60,929 nt of DNA from an uncultured Lachnospiraceae bacterium (GCA_910587765.1 CAJUNR010000028.1:1-60929); one strand, 5' to 3'. Shown: positions 34,652-44,492, counted from the stretch's first letter. The notes: a model not told the origin generated them from the sequence alone. Made by a program: numbers and translations.

Positions 34652-36007
34652 CTATTTCCAGGTAAAAGTTTTCTGCCCCCAAAGGCGGCACGTTTTCAAA
34701 AGAACAAGATATACTGCTGCGCACAGGGCCAGTCCGGCCAGAGTAAAACCGAGGCTCAGGCTGCCGGAAGCATAAGCAAGAATAAGAATATATACAGGTG
34801 TACTGGCCATCATCACCAGATTGCAGGCGCCCAGTTCAACACTTGTAGATGTTCTGAATTCCGGATCAACAATACGAACGAGCGCAATTCCGCTCGGGAC
34901 TGTTCCTGTGCACATGCCATACATGCCCAGCGTTCTTTCAAAATCATTTCCCCCGCCGAACCGCTGCCCAAAATAAAAACAGATAATAAATGTAACCACC
35001 GTCATAAGCACTGCAACCGTCAAAACCGGTATAAGCCAGGCACTGATCATACGGACAGATACGGACATAAACGCACACACAACAAGATAATCCGCCGTCC
35101 ATCCCGTAATCTTATTCTGAAGTGTATTTTCCAGAAGAAAATCCAGTTTTAATTTCTTCATCGTAAACCTGACAATATAGGCTGCGTACATACCGTTCAT
35201 AAACATCATTCCGCTCATGGATGTGCCAAGAAATCCCGGCAGCAGCGACAGCACATTCCCAATCCCGACAGCCAGCACGTAACACAGACCAATCACCGCA
35301 AAATGAAAGGCCAGCGTCTCAATATTACTGTTGCATGTAGTATCTTTTATCTTCGTCCCGGTCTGTTCTCTTTCATTATAATAGCCTTTTAAGATGACAT
35401 CGTCGATTTTCCTGCAGTTTTTCGCAAGCCCGTATTTTATGCCGATCTTCGCTGCAGGTATTCCCACAAGAAAGGCTGCTACGAATCCAATCGCAGAAAG
35501 TGCAATTGCCACCATAGCCGCATGCTCCCACCCATATTGTTCAAAAATCAGTCCGTATGACGCAGATTGTCCGGGACCCTGACAGAATGCGAACTGAATC
35601 AGCATCCCATAAATGCCGTTCATATTTACTCTCTGACCAAGAATGCAGACAATCCCAAACGACAGAAGCGGAGTCAATGCGTACAAAAAACACCACACCA
35701 GACCCATGCCGACTGCTCCTCTCAACGTGTTTCCAACACGGTTTCCGCCGTCTTCCGGCGTACGGGTCAGACTGATCGAAATAAACGAGACTGTAAACAA
35801 ATGGTTTACTATTGTAGTAAACATAGTAATATCCGTACCCGTATGAATACCGGCGGCGTCTGCGACATTCATACAGAGAATACCGACAACGCCCGCAATC
35901 ACGCTCGCCGGAACAAGCATATTTCGTAAAAAAACAATCTTTGCTCTCAAAAACACGCCAATCAGAATCATAATCCCTGCCCAGCCAAAAGCCATCATAA
36001 AACTCAT
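34652..36007 (-). CDS. GltS-like sodium/glutamate symporter family protein
   Basis: A 451-residue carrier with about ten to twelve transmembrane helices. It has the two inverted repeats typical of GltS (ESS family), seen as LVPASVIAGVVG near the N-terminus and FCQGPGQSASYG plus YGMCTGTVPSGIALVRIVDPE in the two re-entrant regions. The family takes up glutamate or related acids with sodium. Compared with E. coli GltS it is longer, with an extra hydrophilic loop around residue 215. Co-oriented with the amidohydrolase 15 bases downstream and with a regulator upstream. I infer uptake of an acidic substrate that is then handled by the amidohydrolase. Confidence 0.85.
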   Translation of the reverse strand: MSFMMAFGWAGIMILIGVFLRAKIVFLRNMLVPASVIAGVVGILCMNVADAAGIHTGTDITMFTTIVNHLFTVSFISISLTRTPEDGGNRVGNTLRGAVGMGLVWCFLYALTPLLSFGIVCILGQRVNMNGIYGMLIQFAFCQGPGQSASYGLIFEQYGWEHAAMVAIALSAIGFVAAFLVGIPAAKIGIKYGLAKNCRKIDDVILKGYYNEREQTGTKIKDTTCNSNIETLAFHFAVIGLCYVLAVGIGNVLSLLPGFLGTSMSGMMFMNGMYAAYIVRFTMKKLKLDFLLENTLQNKITGWTADYLVVCAFMSVSVRMISAWLIPVLTVAVLMTVVTFIICFYFGQRFGGGNDFERTLGMYGMCTGTVPSGIALVRIVDPEFRTSTSVELGACNLVMMASTPVYILILAYASGSLSLGFTLAGLALCAAVYLVLLKTCRLWGQKTFTWK

Positions 36008-36094
36008 ATGTCATCCCTCCATCTGCGATAAGTGAAGTATACACGGACTTATCAATTGACACAACGGAGGAAAACTGACAAAACTTGATTCAAA

Positions 36095-37543
36095 CTATTC
36101 CATTTTGGCTATCAGCGCTGCGGATGTCTTATAATGTCGTATTCGAGCCAGAACTTCTGACCTTGTTCCAATCACTACATCCTGTCGTTCATCCCATATT
36201 TTTTCATAAAACCGTTCAAACATCATCTTTACCGATTTATCGTTAAGTGTCAAAATATTATCGCAGTATCTTTTGTTCTCCAGCCGTACATAGCATACAG
36301 AATCAGACAATATAAGACACGGATTTGTTATATATTGAAAATCCGAGCTGAAGCCTCCGTCCACCAGTCTGATCGGAGCATCTGTTGTCTCCAGAACGGT
36401 CAATATATGTTCCAGACAGCAGATTCGCTGCTCTGGACTCAAAAATAAACGATAATTAAAAAAATCCAGTTCCCCTGATACGACCAGGTCCGACAATGCG
36501 GACTCATAGATCATAATACGCGTACCGGATTGTCTGAAGACATTTTGAGCCAGATTATGCAGCCTGCGAATTTCATTTTTATTCGTTATTTCAGAAATGA
36601 AAAGCAGCTTTTCAAACAAGTCATCCGGCAAAAGCAGTTCCGTGACATGGCCCAGAAGCCATCGGATATTCGGCGAGATCATGGAACGGATATATTCGCC
36701 TCCGCAAATCATATCGTTCATGGTTACTTTTCTGAAAATCAACTGTTCCTGGTTCACTAATAGAACTATCTTTTGATACAAAGCGCCGGCGGTGCGGGGA
36801 TCCTCATGCTCATAAACCGCAATACATTCCATATCCCCCTGAAAAATCATACCGGACGCGGAATAACAACCATCCACGGCATACAAAAATTTTCCAGCCG
36901 CCAAAGGATTATTATACAGTCTGAAATCAATAGAGGAAAAACTGGTAAGCATATGGATCAGGAAAATAGAATCATAAACACAATCTCTTCCATGATCACC
37001 AGACAATGCTTCAACATTTATTACCATATTATAATGAACAGAAGTGTCTGCCCCGGTAACGGAAAACCTGCCGTTTTTAATGCCCGCCAATAAAAGCCGG
37101 GTCTCATGGTCAAGGGAGAGCAGATCGATAACCGCCGCTGTATTTCCGGACTGTTTTTTCAGCAAACCGGCCAGCTTGGACGCAGGCATACTAACGTAAT
37201 ATCTTTCACCGGACAGATCAGGATTATCCGTATATTTTTTACTCTGCCGGTACGCTTCCCTCAATGCTTCCTGCAATTTTCCCCGGAGTTCTTCCTCATC
37301 TTCACATTGGAATTGATCCAACAAGATGCACAGATTATCTTTTTGTGAGGACGCAATAATACAGGCCGTTATAGCGGAAACGATATTCTCTATGTTTTTC
37401 TCCGACGGAAGCATTCTCCCGCTCAGCCATTTGCTGATGTATGAGATATCATATCGAACGGCCCGGGAGACAATGGTATTCGTTATTCCGGCCTGCTGTA
37501 TCATCTGTTGTAATAATGTGCCAAATGTATTCTTATCAGACAT
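36095..37543 (-). CDS. Large helix-turn-helix regulator of unknown ligand
   Basis: A 482-residue protein. Residues about 5-60 resemble an XRE-type helix-turn-helix (TIVSRAVRYDISYISKWLSGRMLPS). The remaining 420 residues are soluble and unlike any domain I recognise; they include an acidic first section and a long sensor-like body. No transmembrane segment is seen. It is directly upstream of the symporter and amidohydrolase genes, so it is the natural regulator of that cassette. The start has no good Shine-Dalgarno sequence, and a TATAAT lies about 25 bases upstream. It is AT-richer than the 5' part of the window. Confidence 0.65.
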   Translation of the reverse strand: MSDKNTFGTLLQQMIQQAGITNTIVSRAVRYDISYISKWLSGRMLPSEKNIENIVSAITACIIASSQKDNLCILLDQFQCEDEEELRGKLQEALREAYRQSKKYTDNPDLSGERYYVSMPASKLAGLLKKQSGNTAAVIDLLSLDHETRLLLAGIKNGRFSVTGADTSVHYNMVINVEALSGDHGRDCVYDSIFLIHMLTSFSSIDFRLYNNPLAAGKFLYAVDGCYSASGMIFQGDMECIAVYEHEDPRTAGALYQKIVLLVNQEQLIFRKVTMNDMICGGEYIRSMISPNIRWLLGHVTELLLPDDLFEKLLFISEITNKNEIRRLHNLAQNVFRQSGTRIMIYESALSDLVVSGELDFFNYRLFLSPEQRICCLEHILTVLETTDAPIRLVDGGFSSDFQYITNPCLILSDSVCYVRLENKRYCDNILTLNDKSVKMMFERFYEKIWDERQDVVIGTRSEVLARIRHYKTSAALIAKME

Positions 37544-37564
37544 ATTTTTATAAATATAAATGTA

Positions 37565-38749
37565 TTATATCCTTCTTTTAACAATCCTTTTGACAGTTCC
37601 CATAAACCGTCTGCATCTTAGACCAAACGGTGCGTTCCGTGCAAATTTTCTCATGATTTTCCGGTCATACCGGGGGACTGTCCTGCCAAACAGCCTTAAT
37701 GCTGCCAGCATACTCCCCATACAGGCTCTCCGTTCAAACTGATACTTCTGGACGTCTTTCAGTTCGTCTTTATATTCGTCATATGCTTCAACAACCAGGT
37801 CTCCTGAACGATATGCCATCTGTACTAATTCATTGCCGGCGGGCGTTCTTGCAAATATGACGTTCCTTCCGTCATTTTCAGAGAAATCGGGCCTGCGGTC
37901 TTCCGTCATATACCACAGATCGCCGCAGGAAATATCGGCAAACTCACCGATTCCATCCAGACAGACCCGGCATGAACGGCACACGTCTCTCCCCAGGATT
38001 TTCCCCCACGAATCCTGATACGTCATTTTCGTCTGCCTGCCCGTTCGGTGAAATGCCGTGGCAAATCCCGGCCAGCCATCCCCCCTGTATTTCAAGCAAA
38101 CACAATCTGATTCCTTCTCGCATCCCAGTTCCCGCAGAAGCCTTTTCTGAGCATCGTTGCTTGGCATCCCCGCACAGAAAAAAGAAAAAATGTAGGCAAT
38201 CTGTCCCGCCATAACATTATCTTTTGTCAAATACATTCTGAGAGCCGAGGCATCGCATGGTTTACCGACAAACGCATATCTCTCTCCGTCAACCAAAAGC
38301 TGCCTGACAGATGCCAGCGGAGAGGAAACCGAATACCGCGATCCCATGCAGGCCCTGACTTCTTCGGCAGTCCGGCTGACGACAGTCTCTGTAGAATATG
38401 GAATCTCACGCCCCGCTCTGGTCTGTATAATCCCATCAACCATCTGATGTTCCAGCAGATAACAACATAATTCAGTCAGAACACCGCCGCTGGAAGCCTG
38501 ACCCCTTACATGCCTGTTAGAAGACCATCCTTTATACACCGCTACGGCCGCTCCCCATATCTCATCTCCGCTCATGCAGAATGACGCACGCCCTCCGGCC
38601 GGACAGACCAGTTCCATGAAGTCCCGCCCCGCTTCCGTGCCCGGAACAGGCCTTCGAAATCCTTTGTCATCCTGTAAAAATCTCACGCCGGACTCCATGC
38701 TGCACAGACCGCATCCCGTACAATACATTTCCATGCACTCTTCTCTCAA
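37565..38749 (-). CDS. FrhB-like Fe-S protein of a glycan locus
   Basis: A 394-residue protein of the coenzyme F420 hydrogenase/dehydrogenase beta-subunit (FrhB) family. It has an N-terminal CTGCGLC ferredoxin-like motif, the SSGGVLTEL segment, VGKPCDASALR and a second cysteine group CRSCRVCLDG. Firmicutes lack F420 in general, but these proteins are often found beside polysaccharide pyruvyltransferases in exopolysaccharide loci, where their reaction is unresolved. One such transferase gene is two genes upstream. The TTG start has a perfect AGGAGG six bases upstream. Confidence 0.88.
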   Translation of the reverse strand: MREECMEMYCTGCGLCSMESGVRFLQDDKGFRRPVPGTEAGRDFMELVCPAGGRASFCMSGDEIWGAAVAVYKGWSSNRHVRGQASSGGVLTELCCYLLEHQMVDGIIQTRAGREIPYSTETVVSRTAEEVRACMGSRYSVSSPLASVRQLLVDGERYAFVGKPCDASALRMYLTKDNVMAGQIAYIFSFFCAGMPSNDAQKRLLRELGCEKESDCVCLKYRGDGWPGFATAFHRTGRQTKMTYQDSWGKILGRDVCRSCRVCLDGIGEFADISCGDLWYMTEDRRPDFSENDGRNVIFARTPAGNELVQMAYRSGDLVVEAYDEYKDELKDVQKYQFERRACMGSMLAALRLFGRTVPRYDRKIMRKFARNAPFGLRCRRFMGTVKRIVKRRI

Positions 38750-38767
38750 ACTGTTCCCTCCTGAATA

Positions 38768-40189
38768 CTAAAATAACGCTTTTACCTGTTCTATTACCTG
38801 CTTTCTGAAAATCACCAGCAAAACTGCCAGTACCGTGATCAATCCATATCTCAGCATTATTGATTGATACGTAAGATTAATAAAGAATGTGATCAGTATC
38901 ATTATCCCGGAGAGTATGGCAATATATTTATCATTGTAAATATTTTTCATTCCTATAAATCTTGTATACCAAAAATGGAATAAATAAAGGAATATATAGC
39001 ACACCAGCGTGGTATAACCGGCAGCTCTGTAACCATATAATTGTATAAAAATATAATTCAATACAACATTCGCAACCGCTACTGCGACAGAACCGACCAT
39101 AGTCGCACCGGTTTTTTTTGAGTAATACTCCACCCGCATGTACAAAGCATAGACCGACGTGAAATACACTCCTGCCGTCACAGAAGGAATAATACTTGTG
39201 CCATCCATATATACACCCGCTGCCAGGATCATCATGATTTCCGGGGCAAACAACATGCAAAGTACAGAGATCACTGCAAACATCGTTATAATCTGATTCG
39301 CCCTTTCTTTTACAGGCTCTTTATTATCTTCCTTCAAATGCTCATATAGCCATGGAGTCCATGAAGCCTCAATCGCCTGCCAGAAAATCTGTATAGTTGA
39401 TGCCGCAGTATAGGATACTCCGTAAATCGCCGTCTGCGCTTTTCCCACCATATTCGTTATCATCACTTTGTCTCCGCTGGCCAAAACATTCATTGCCAGA
39501 AAGTGAGGCACCAGGAAAATATTAAATTTGAAAGCATATTTTATATATAATTTTTTTATTCTGAAACCCGTCTTGCAGAGCATAACAATATACATTATGG
39601 CACCGACAATGATCGTTATTATTTCAGTCGCAAAAACTTTTGCAAAAGCCTGGTTTTCTATATCTGACAAAAGGACAAAAATTACTCCAAATGTCATCTG
39701 AAACAGGGTAATTCCAATCGTCAGTACAGTAAGTAATTTATATTTAAATTCAAACCTCTGTCTACAGGACCAATACGAATATGCCGGAAAGAACAGCATA
39801 TATATAAACATCAACAGCATAAAAGTATCTGAAAGTCCTATATACGGGTGCAGAAAATTTTTCAAAAGCGAATACAGGCCAAAACAGACGATTGTGCAAA
39901 AGTTTGCCAAAAACAGAACCGATATTGTAAATTGATCTCTGTCTTTTTTAAATTCCAGCATTCCATTATTAAACACTCCCTGAGATAAATTCAAAGTTGC
40001 AATAATAATAATGATATTCTGCCATGAAGTAAAATTTGTAATGATCCCATATTGTTCCGGCTCCACAATTCTGGTAAAAATCGGGGTGCTGACCATAGCA
40101 ATCCCCTTTTGACAAAACTTTGCAAATATCAGAGCAATTGACGCTTTTTTTGCCGCCGACATTTTTTCCCAGATATTTAGTACTTTCAT
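38768..40189 (-). CDS. wzx: Wzx-type oligosaccharide flippase
   Basis: A 473-residue membrane protein with 12-14 transmembrane helices, MATE/MOP superfamily. The N-terminal LIFAKFCQKGIAMVSTPIFTRIVEPEQYG block (which I cite in part only) with the R-x-x-x-P-x-x-Y-G pattern is typical of Wzx/RfbX flippases. It would move undecaprenyl-linked repeat units across the membrane. It sits in a run of glycan genes between a pyruvyltransferase and an FrhB-like gene. The ribosome site is weak. Confidence 0.9.
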   Translation of the reverse strand: MKVLNIWEKMSAAKKASIALIFAKFCQKGIAMVSTPIFTRIVEPEQYGIITNFTSWQNIIIIIATLNLSQGVFNNGMLEFKKDRDQFTISVLFLANFCTIVCFGLYSLLKNFLHPYIGLSDTFMLLMFIYMLFFPAYSYWSCRQRFEFKYKLLTVLTIGITLFQMTFGVIFVLLSDIENQAFAKVFATEIITIIVGAIMYIVMLCKTGFRIKKLYIKYAFKFNIFLVPHFLAMNVLASGDKVMITNMVGKAQTAIYGVSYTAASTIQIFWQAIEASWTPWLYEHLKEDNKEPVKERANQIITMFAVISVLCMLFAPEIMMILAAGVYMDGTSIIPSVTAGVYFTSVYALYMRVEYYSKKTGATMVGSVAVAVANVVLNYIFIQLYGYRAAGYTTLVCYIFLYLFHFWYTRFIGMKNIYNDKYIAILSGIMILITFFINLTYQSIMLRYGLITVLAVLLVIFRKQVIEQVKALF

Positions 40190-40219
40190 AAATATCCGAC
40201 CTTTCTCTGAAGAAATATT

Positions 40220-41398
40220 TCATAACAATGCTTCAATGGACGCTCTCAAAAACTCATAATATGCTTCGTTCATGCTTTTGGCTTTCAATAATGCTTCTTT
40301 CTGTTCTTTTCTTAATAACTCCAGATTCATCAGTTTATCCATTATCTTTTTTATGGCAGAACTAACCGTTTCTCTGCTGCAGTCAATACAGTGATCGTAT
40401 CCCAGTGTCCCATATAAGCCCTCAAACTTTCTGCTGTATGAGACTGGAATTACCGGAACTCCCGCCGAAAATGCTCCTATGGTTGCGTGCATTCTGGAAC
40501 CAATAAAACAGTCAAGACCGGACATATAATTTTTAGCCTGAATTGGATTCTGGAACTTCGGAGCAAGAACGGTATACGCGTACTGCTGATGCAGTTCCTC
40601 CGCCAGCGTATACTCTGTAAAACCCTTTTTGTTATACACATGAACAATCAAATGAACTGCAATATCTCTCTCCTTTAGTTTTTCAAGCAGACGCATAACC
40701 AATTCTTTATATGGAAGTTTGACATTCAATTTCGGGTTTTCAGAATCATTCTTCCACATCAACAATGATACATTGAGTCCGATATTGAGCTTTCCTTTGA
40801 TTCTATACTCACAGGAACTTGTTTCATAAGACAAATTCATAGCCAGATCACTTGTCAGCAGAATGTCATTTCTTCCGGTCATCCGTTTTGCATATTCCAG
40901 AGACAGCGAATCTCTGGTCACTACCTGATCTGCTTTCTTCAGAATATATCTGGCCGCAATCTGAACACTTTTTTTATAGAAGGGGCCTATAGTTTGAGGC
41001 CCCATGATCAGACGACGTTTATTTTTAATGGATATGAATTTGGGAAGAGAGTACAAATAGAAATTCTTTATACCATATATATCCGAAAAGCTGTCGCCAT
41101 AAGTCAGGTCAATAATAAGATCACATCGCTTAATATCTTTGTTTAACTTTTTCAGTCCGGCAAAACCCGTCCTTATGCGCACAATATATTTGATTTTTAT
41201 ATCATCCCTGCCATCCCCGCTTTTTATATGATCCGCTGCACAATCAGAATCATCGGAAAACAGCCAGTATTCAAGCTCACAACCAAGCTCCTGCTTTATT
41301 CTCCGCAACATTTGAATCTGTGTAAATGCCAATGCCGTAACACCAAAATTAACAGACTCAAGCGCAATCCCAAACAAACCAACAATTATTTTCTTCAT
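40220..41398 (-). CDS. Polysaccharide pyruvyltransferase family protein
   Basis: A 392-residue GT-B-fold protein of the CsaB/PssM polysaccharide pyruvyltransferase family. The family's C-terminal region with the SRMHATIGAFSAGVPVIPVSYS motif (about residues 300-320) and the N-terminal DLIIDLTYGDSFSD segment are clear. Such enzymes move a pyruvyl group from phosphoenolpyruvate to a sugar, forming a ketal that adds negative charge to the polysaccharide. It is co-transcribed with a family-2 glycosyltransferase and the flippase, with short gaps of 14-30 bases. Confidence 0.88.
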   Translation of the reverse strand: MKKIIVGLFGIALESVNFGVTALAFTQIQMLRRIKQELGCELEYWLFSDDSDCAADHIKSGDGRDDIKIKYIVRIRTGFAGLKKLNKDIKRCDLIIDLTYGDSFSDIYGIKNFYLYSLPKFISIKNKRRLIMGPQTIGPFYKKSVQIAARYILKKADQVVTRDSLSLEYAKRMTGRNDILLTSDLAMNLSYETSSCEYRIKGKLNIGLNVSLLMWKNDSENPKLNVKLPYKELVMRLLEKLKERDIAVHLIVHVYNKKGFTEYTLAEELHQQYAYTVLAPKFQNPIQAKNYMSGLDCFIGSRMHATIGAFSAGVPVIPVSYSRKFEGLYGTLGYDHCIDCSRETVSSAIKKIMDKLMNLELLRKEQKEALLKAKSMNEAYYEFLRASIEALL

Positions 41399-41412
41399 AA
41401 TTCTTTTCCCTG

Positions 41413-42333
41413 CTATGCTCTTCCTGTCAATACATACAATCTGAAAATTATGTCTCGTTTTCTTTCAGGCCAAAAAACTTGTTTTGACAATACCAGGCGC
41501 ATCCTGCTGATTATATTTCTGTCATAACCGGCCAGTAAATTTACCAGTTCTCTGTTTTTTGCCGGCATAATATCAGAGTATCCTTTCAGTAATTCCAAGG
41601 CTGCCTTTTTATGATAATTTTTCTTTGACAAACAAAATATTCTCCTGAATTTTGTCAGAATATTCTTTTTCCTATGATAGGTTCCAACAACGTTTCCCCC
41701 ATGAATTCTGTACGATATATGCGGTTCCGGATCATAGACTATACTTCCTCCGACGCATAGACATACTTTATGAATCCAGGCATCGTGAAGAATCCCTCCC
41801 CCTTTAAAATCCGGCCTGTACTTCATTAAATTATCATACAACGGGCGATTAAACACCATCGTTGCCCCCTGCGCATAACTGAAGATCAAAGCGTTTCCCA
41901 AAGTTGACGCCACTGCTGTCTTCCCAGGCTTCTCCCATAAAAGTTCTCCCTGTCTGTCTACTTTTCTATGAGAGGAAAAATATAAAAGAGGCCTTCCATA
42001 ATTTTCCGTTTTCTGTATCGCCTGCACCGCTTTTATAAGCTTGTCGCAGTCCCATATATCGTCCTGGTCTGCAAACGCATAATACTCATATTCACCCATA
42101 CGCTCAAGCAGATTCCAGAAACTGTCCGCAACTCCTGTCTGCTTCTCTTCCCACACGAAAATATCGTCATACCGCGAATACATCCTCAGCAGCTCCACGG
42201 TTCTGTCTGTTGAACCATCATCTCTGATATACAGATCAACAGCCACCTGGTTTTGTTTCCGAATACTTTCAATCTGTTCTTCTATAAAATCCGCCCCGTT
42301 ATAGGTTGACATCATCACGCATACTTTTATCAT
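41413..42333 (-). CDS. Family 2 glycosyltransferase
   Basis: A 306-residue GT-A enzyme. It has the N-terminal STYNGADFIEEQIESI, the IRDDGSTDRT donor-binding motif and the FADQDDIW metal motif, which is the rhamnosyltransferase-like DQDDIW form. A cytoplasmic enzyme that extends the lipid-linked repeat unit, probably with rhamnose or another hexose; the donor cannot be fixed from sequence. It lies between CapA and the pyruvyltransferase genes in the same orientation. Confidence 0.9.
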   Translation of the reverse strand: MIKVCVMMSTYNGADFIEEQIESIRKQNQVAVDLYIRDDGSTDRTVELLRMYSRYDDIFVWEEKQTGVADSFWNLLERMGEYEYYAFADQDDIWDCDKLIKAVQAIQKTENYGRPLLYFSSHRKVDRQGELLWEKPGKTAVASTLGNALIFSYAQGATMVFNRPLYDNLMKYRPDFKGGGILHDAWIHKVCLCVGGSIVYDPEPHISYRIHGGNVVGTYHRKKNILTKFRRIFCLSKKNYHKKAALELLKGYSDIMPAKNRELVNLLAGYDRNIISRMRLVLSKQVFWPERKRDIIFRLYVLTGRA

Positions 42334-42369
42334 CCAGCCTGCTCCCGATTTTCTGATCTTCGACTTTTG

Positions 42370-43506
42370 TTACGATTTATAATGGCTTTTCAACGCGGCT
42401 ATCATCAGCTCTCTGTGCGCCTCACATTCTACATAATTAAGGAGGTTTCTGACCGACCGGGGATTTCGATACTGCCGAAAAACGAATTTCCCACCCGTCA
42501 GCCTGTTTACCGCTTTAAACCAGAAATTATTTCCATGTAATACGCAAAGATAATTTCCCAGGTTCTCCGCCGCATACTGCATATAATTTTTGCGAACAAA
42601 CTCTTCATCCAGAATCTGTTCCGATCTTTGCCGGAATTCACGGTGAAGACGGGCTGCTGTTTCTCCGGAAGCCAGGGAAACACTTCCGTCCTTCCCTTTT
42701 ACAAAAGGATAAAACCGCAGCCTTTTATTTTCTCCGTCCAGGCAGATCTCCAGCAACATGCCCGTATTCCAATACTCATTGTCCGCACCGTCAAAGATAA
42801 AGTTGCCTTGTCCGTATACCAGCTCCGCATTATGATACGATTCCATACATCCTATACAATGGGTATGCTGGGCAATGACCAGATCAGCGCCTTTTTCAGA
42901 CATTTTTCGAAAAACTTTCTGTATTTCCGGCGAAGGATAACGATAGCACTCTTTGCCTCCATGATACAAGACTATTAAAAAATCGCACTGTTTTTTTAAA
43001 TTAAAGATATGATCAAAACTGCTTAACACATCAAATGGATTCGCACCCGGAGTTTCCTTTCCTGCAATTGTAAATTCATGTTCTGCGCACGCATAAACGC
43101 CGATTTTCAGACCATTCTTCTCAATAATACAGCCACCGGAAGCCTCCTCCAGATTTTCCCCCGCACCCACATAAGGAATCCCGGCTTCTCTAAGTAAAGA
43201 AACTGTTTTCTGATATCCCGTAACCCCGTGATCCATTATATGGTTATTTGCAAGAGTCAGCAATGAAGGTTTCAGATTTGCCAGTCCATTAATTGCCTGC
43301 TCCGGCATCCTGAGGTTCGGGCCGCATTTCCTGATCGGTGCAGCTTCGTCCGTTAAAGGGCCCTCCAGATTAAAGATTCTCACATCACTTTCATCCAGGA
43401 CTGATCTCAGACCTTCATCTGCAAGTTTCTCAATATCTCCGGAAACAAAGTACTCTTTGTTACTTTCTGTAACACATATGTCAGCTCCAATTATAATCTT
43501 TAACAA
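42370..43506 (-). CDS. CapA/PgsA-like metallophosphatase-fold protein
   Basis: A 378-residue protein of the CapA family (PF09587), the calcineurin-like fold associated with poly-gamma-glutamate capsule synthesis and found in many capsule loci. The motifs FNLEGPLT, LTLANNHIMDHG, VLYHGGKE and IAQHTHCIGCMES match the family's metal-site pattern. No transmembrane anchor or signal peptide is visible, unlike Bacillus PgsA, which suggests a cytoplasmic version. The other pgs genes are absent. The start is TTG with AGAGG nine bases upstream. Confidence 0.85.
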   Translation of the reverse strand: MLKIIIGADICVTESNKEYFVSGDIEKLADEGLRSVLDESDVRIFNLEGPLTDEAAPIRKCGPNLRMPEQAINGLANLKPSLLTLANNHIMDHGVTGYQKTVSLLREAGIPYVGAGENLEEASGGCIIEKNGLKIGVYACAEHEFTIAGKETPGANPFDVLSSFDHIFNLKKQCDFLIVLYHGGKECYRYPSPEIQKVFRKMSEKGADLVIAQHTHCIGCMESYHNAELVYGQGNFIFDGADNEYWNTGMLLEICLDGENKRLRFYPFVKGKDGSVSLASGETAARLHREFRQRSEQILDEEFVRKNYMQYAAENLGNYLCVLHGNNFWFKAVNRLTGGKFVFRQYRNPRSVRNLLNYVECEAHRELMIAALKSHYKS

Positions 43507-43534
43507 TTTAATTATCCTCTGAAAAATCCAAATT

Positions 43535-44470
43535 TTATTTGCCCCGCGCGAGCTTCAAATCCACCTTGCTGCCAAACATCCGCTCGACTTCCGGCAGGCG
43601 GTTACGGTCAAATCCCGAGTTGGGATAAAATGTCAATTCACCAAAATATACTTTTTCATTCACACAGTACAAATCAACTCTTATAAAAAGATGATTTTGG
43701 GACAATCGCTCCGCAATTTCAAACATTTCATCCATACACCGGGGTTTGGGAATCGTAAAACCTTCCGGAGCCTGTATTCCCCATTTATTATATCTCATAA
43801 ATCTCCAGTTTCGGTCAAAGAAATAATACTTTGGAGAACCGCTGCTTCTGTCCGTACATACCAGCACGTACTCCGCCCGGCCGGAAAAACAGTAAAATTT
43901 ATAGTCCATCAAGTCTCCGGAGTTACCGTCTGTCAAATATTTTTCTGCTATAATCCTCCTTCTTACGTTTTTATAAGGCCATTCACGCCAAAGGAGATAA
44001 TAGTTCTGAGCCAGACCTTTCTTCAGCTCTCTTTTCGCTTTTCTAATATTCAGCTTATCCTTATCGCTGCATATACATATTCCCAGACCGGAATTATGAT
44101 TGCACTTTAATACAAATTGATCAGGAAGCCGGTCGAAATCTATCTTTTCCGGGTCGTCCCAGACTCCCAATGTTGGTATAATATATTTTTCCCCGATAAC
44201 GGAAGCAACATATTTCTTAACTTCGTATTTATCCACCATTCCGGTATACTTTGGATTATGGTCATTCAGTTTCAGCCACTGCATTTTCTCATTAAAAGTC
44301 TGCGGTGACTCAAGATCAAGTTCTTTATGCATTAAACATCTATATAGTTGTTTCAAATACTTTTCATCAGGCAATGAATTGTAGCATCCCAACATTGACA
44401 GGTAGTAAACTCTCGAGTCTCTGTCAGTAAAAAACCTTCGCAGCAGCGATATCATTTTTTTCAGCTTCAT
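43535..44470 (-). CDS. TupA-like ATP-grasp protein
   Basis: A 311-residue protein of the TupA-like ATP-grasp group common in glycan loci. The typical features are NEKMQWLKLND near residue 65, DKYEVKKYV, LKCNHNSGLGICI (the ATP-binding segment around residue 128) and the C-terminal FGELTFYPNSGFD. In TuaA/TupA-type teichuronopeptide systems a member joins glutamate to a glucuronic acid chain; here it could attach an amino acid or other amine to a uronic acid. This fits the UDP-uronate enzymes in the locus. Ribosome site AAAGGGG. Confidence 0.87.
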   Translation of the reverse strand: MKLKKMISLLRRFFTDRDSRVYYLSMLGCYNSLPDEKYLKQLYRCLMHKELDLESPQTFNEKMQWLKLNDHNPKYTGMVDKYEVKKYVASVIGEKYIIPTLGVWDDPEKIDFDRLPDQFVLKCNHNSGLGICICSDKDKLNIRKAKRELKKGLAQNYYLLWREWPYKNVRRRIIAEKYLTDGNSGDLMDYKFYCFSGRAEYVLVCTDRSSGSPKYYFFDRNWRFMRYNKWGIQAPEGFTIPKPRCMDEMFEIAERLSQNHLFIRVDLYCVNEKVYFGELTFYPNSGFDRNRLPEVERMFGSKVDLKLARGK

Positions 44471-44492
44471 TTATATCCCCTTTATAAACCGC

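Noticed and set aside
37565..38749. F420-dependent hydrogenase subunit
   Set aside because: No hydrogenase or F420 genes are nearby; FrhB-like proteins in such glycan loci are a separate subgroup with another role.
42370..43506. Poly-gamma-glutamate capsule operon (pgsBCA)
   Set aside because: Only the CapA-like gene is present. The ligase CapB/PgsB and CapC are absent, and the surrounding genes are for polysaccharide.
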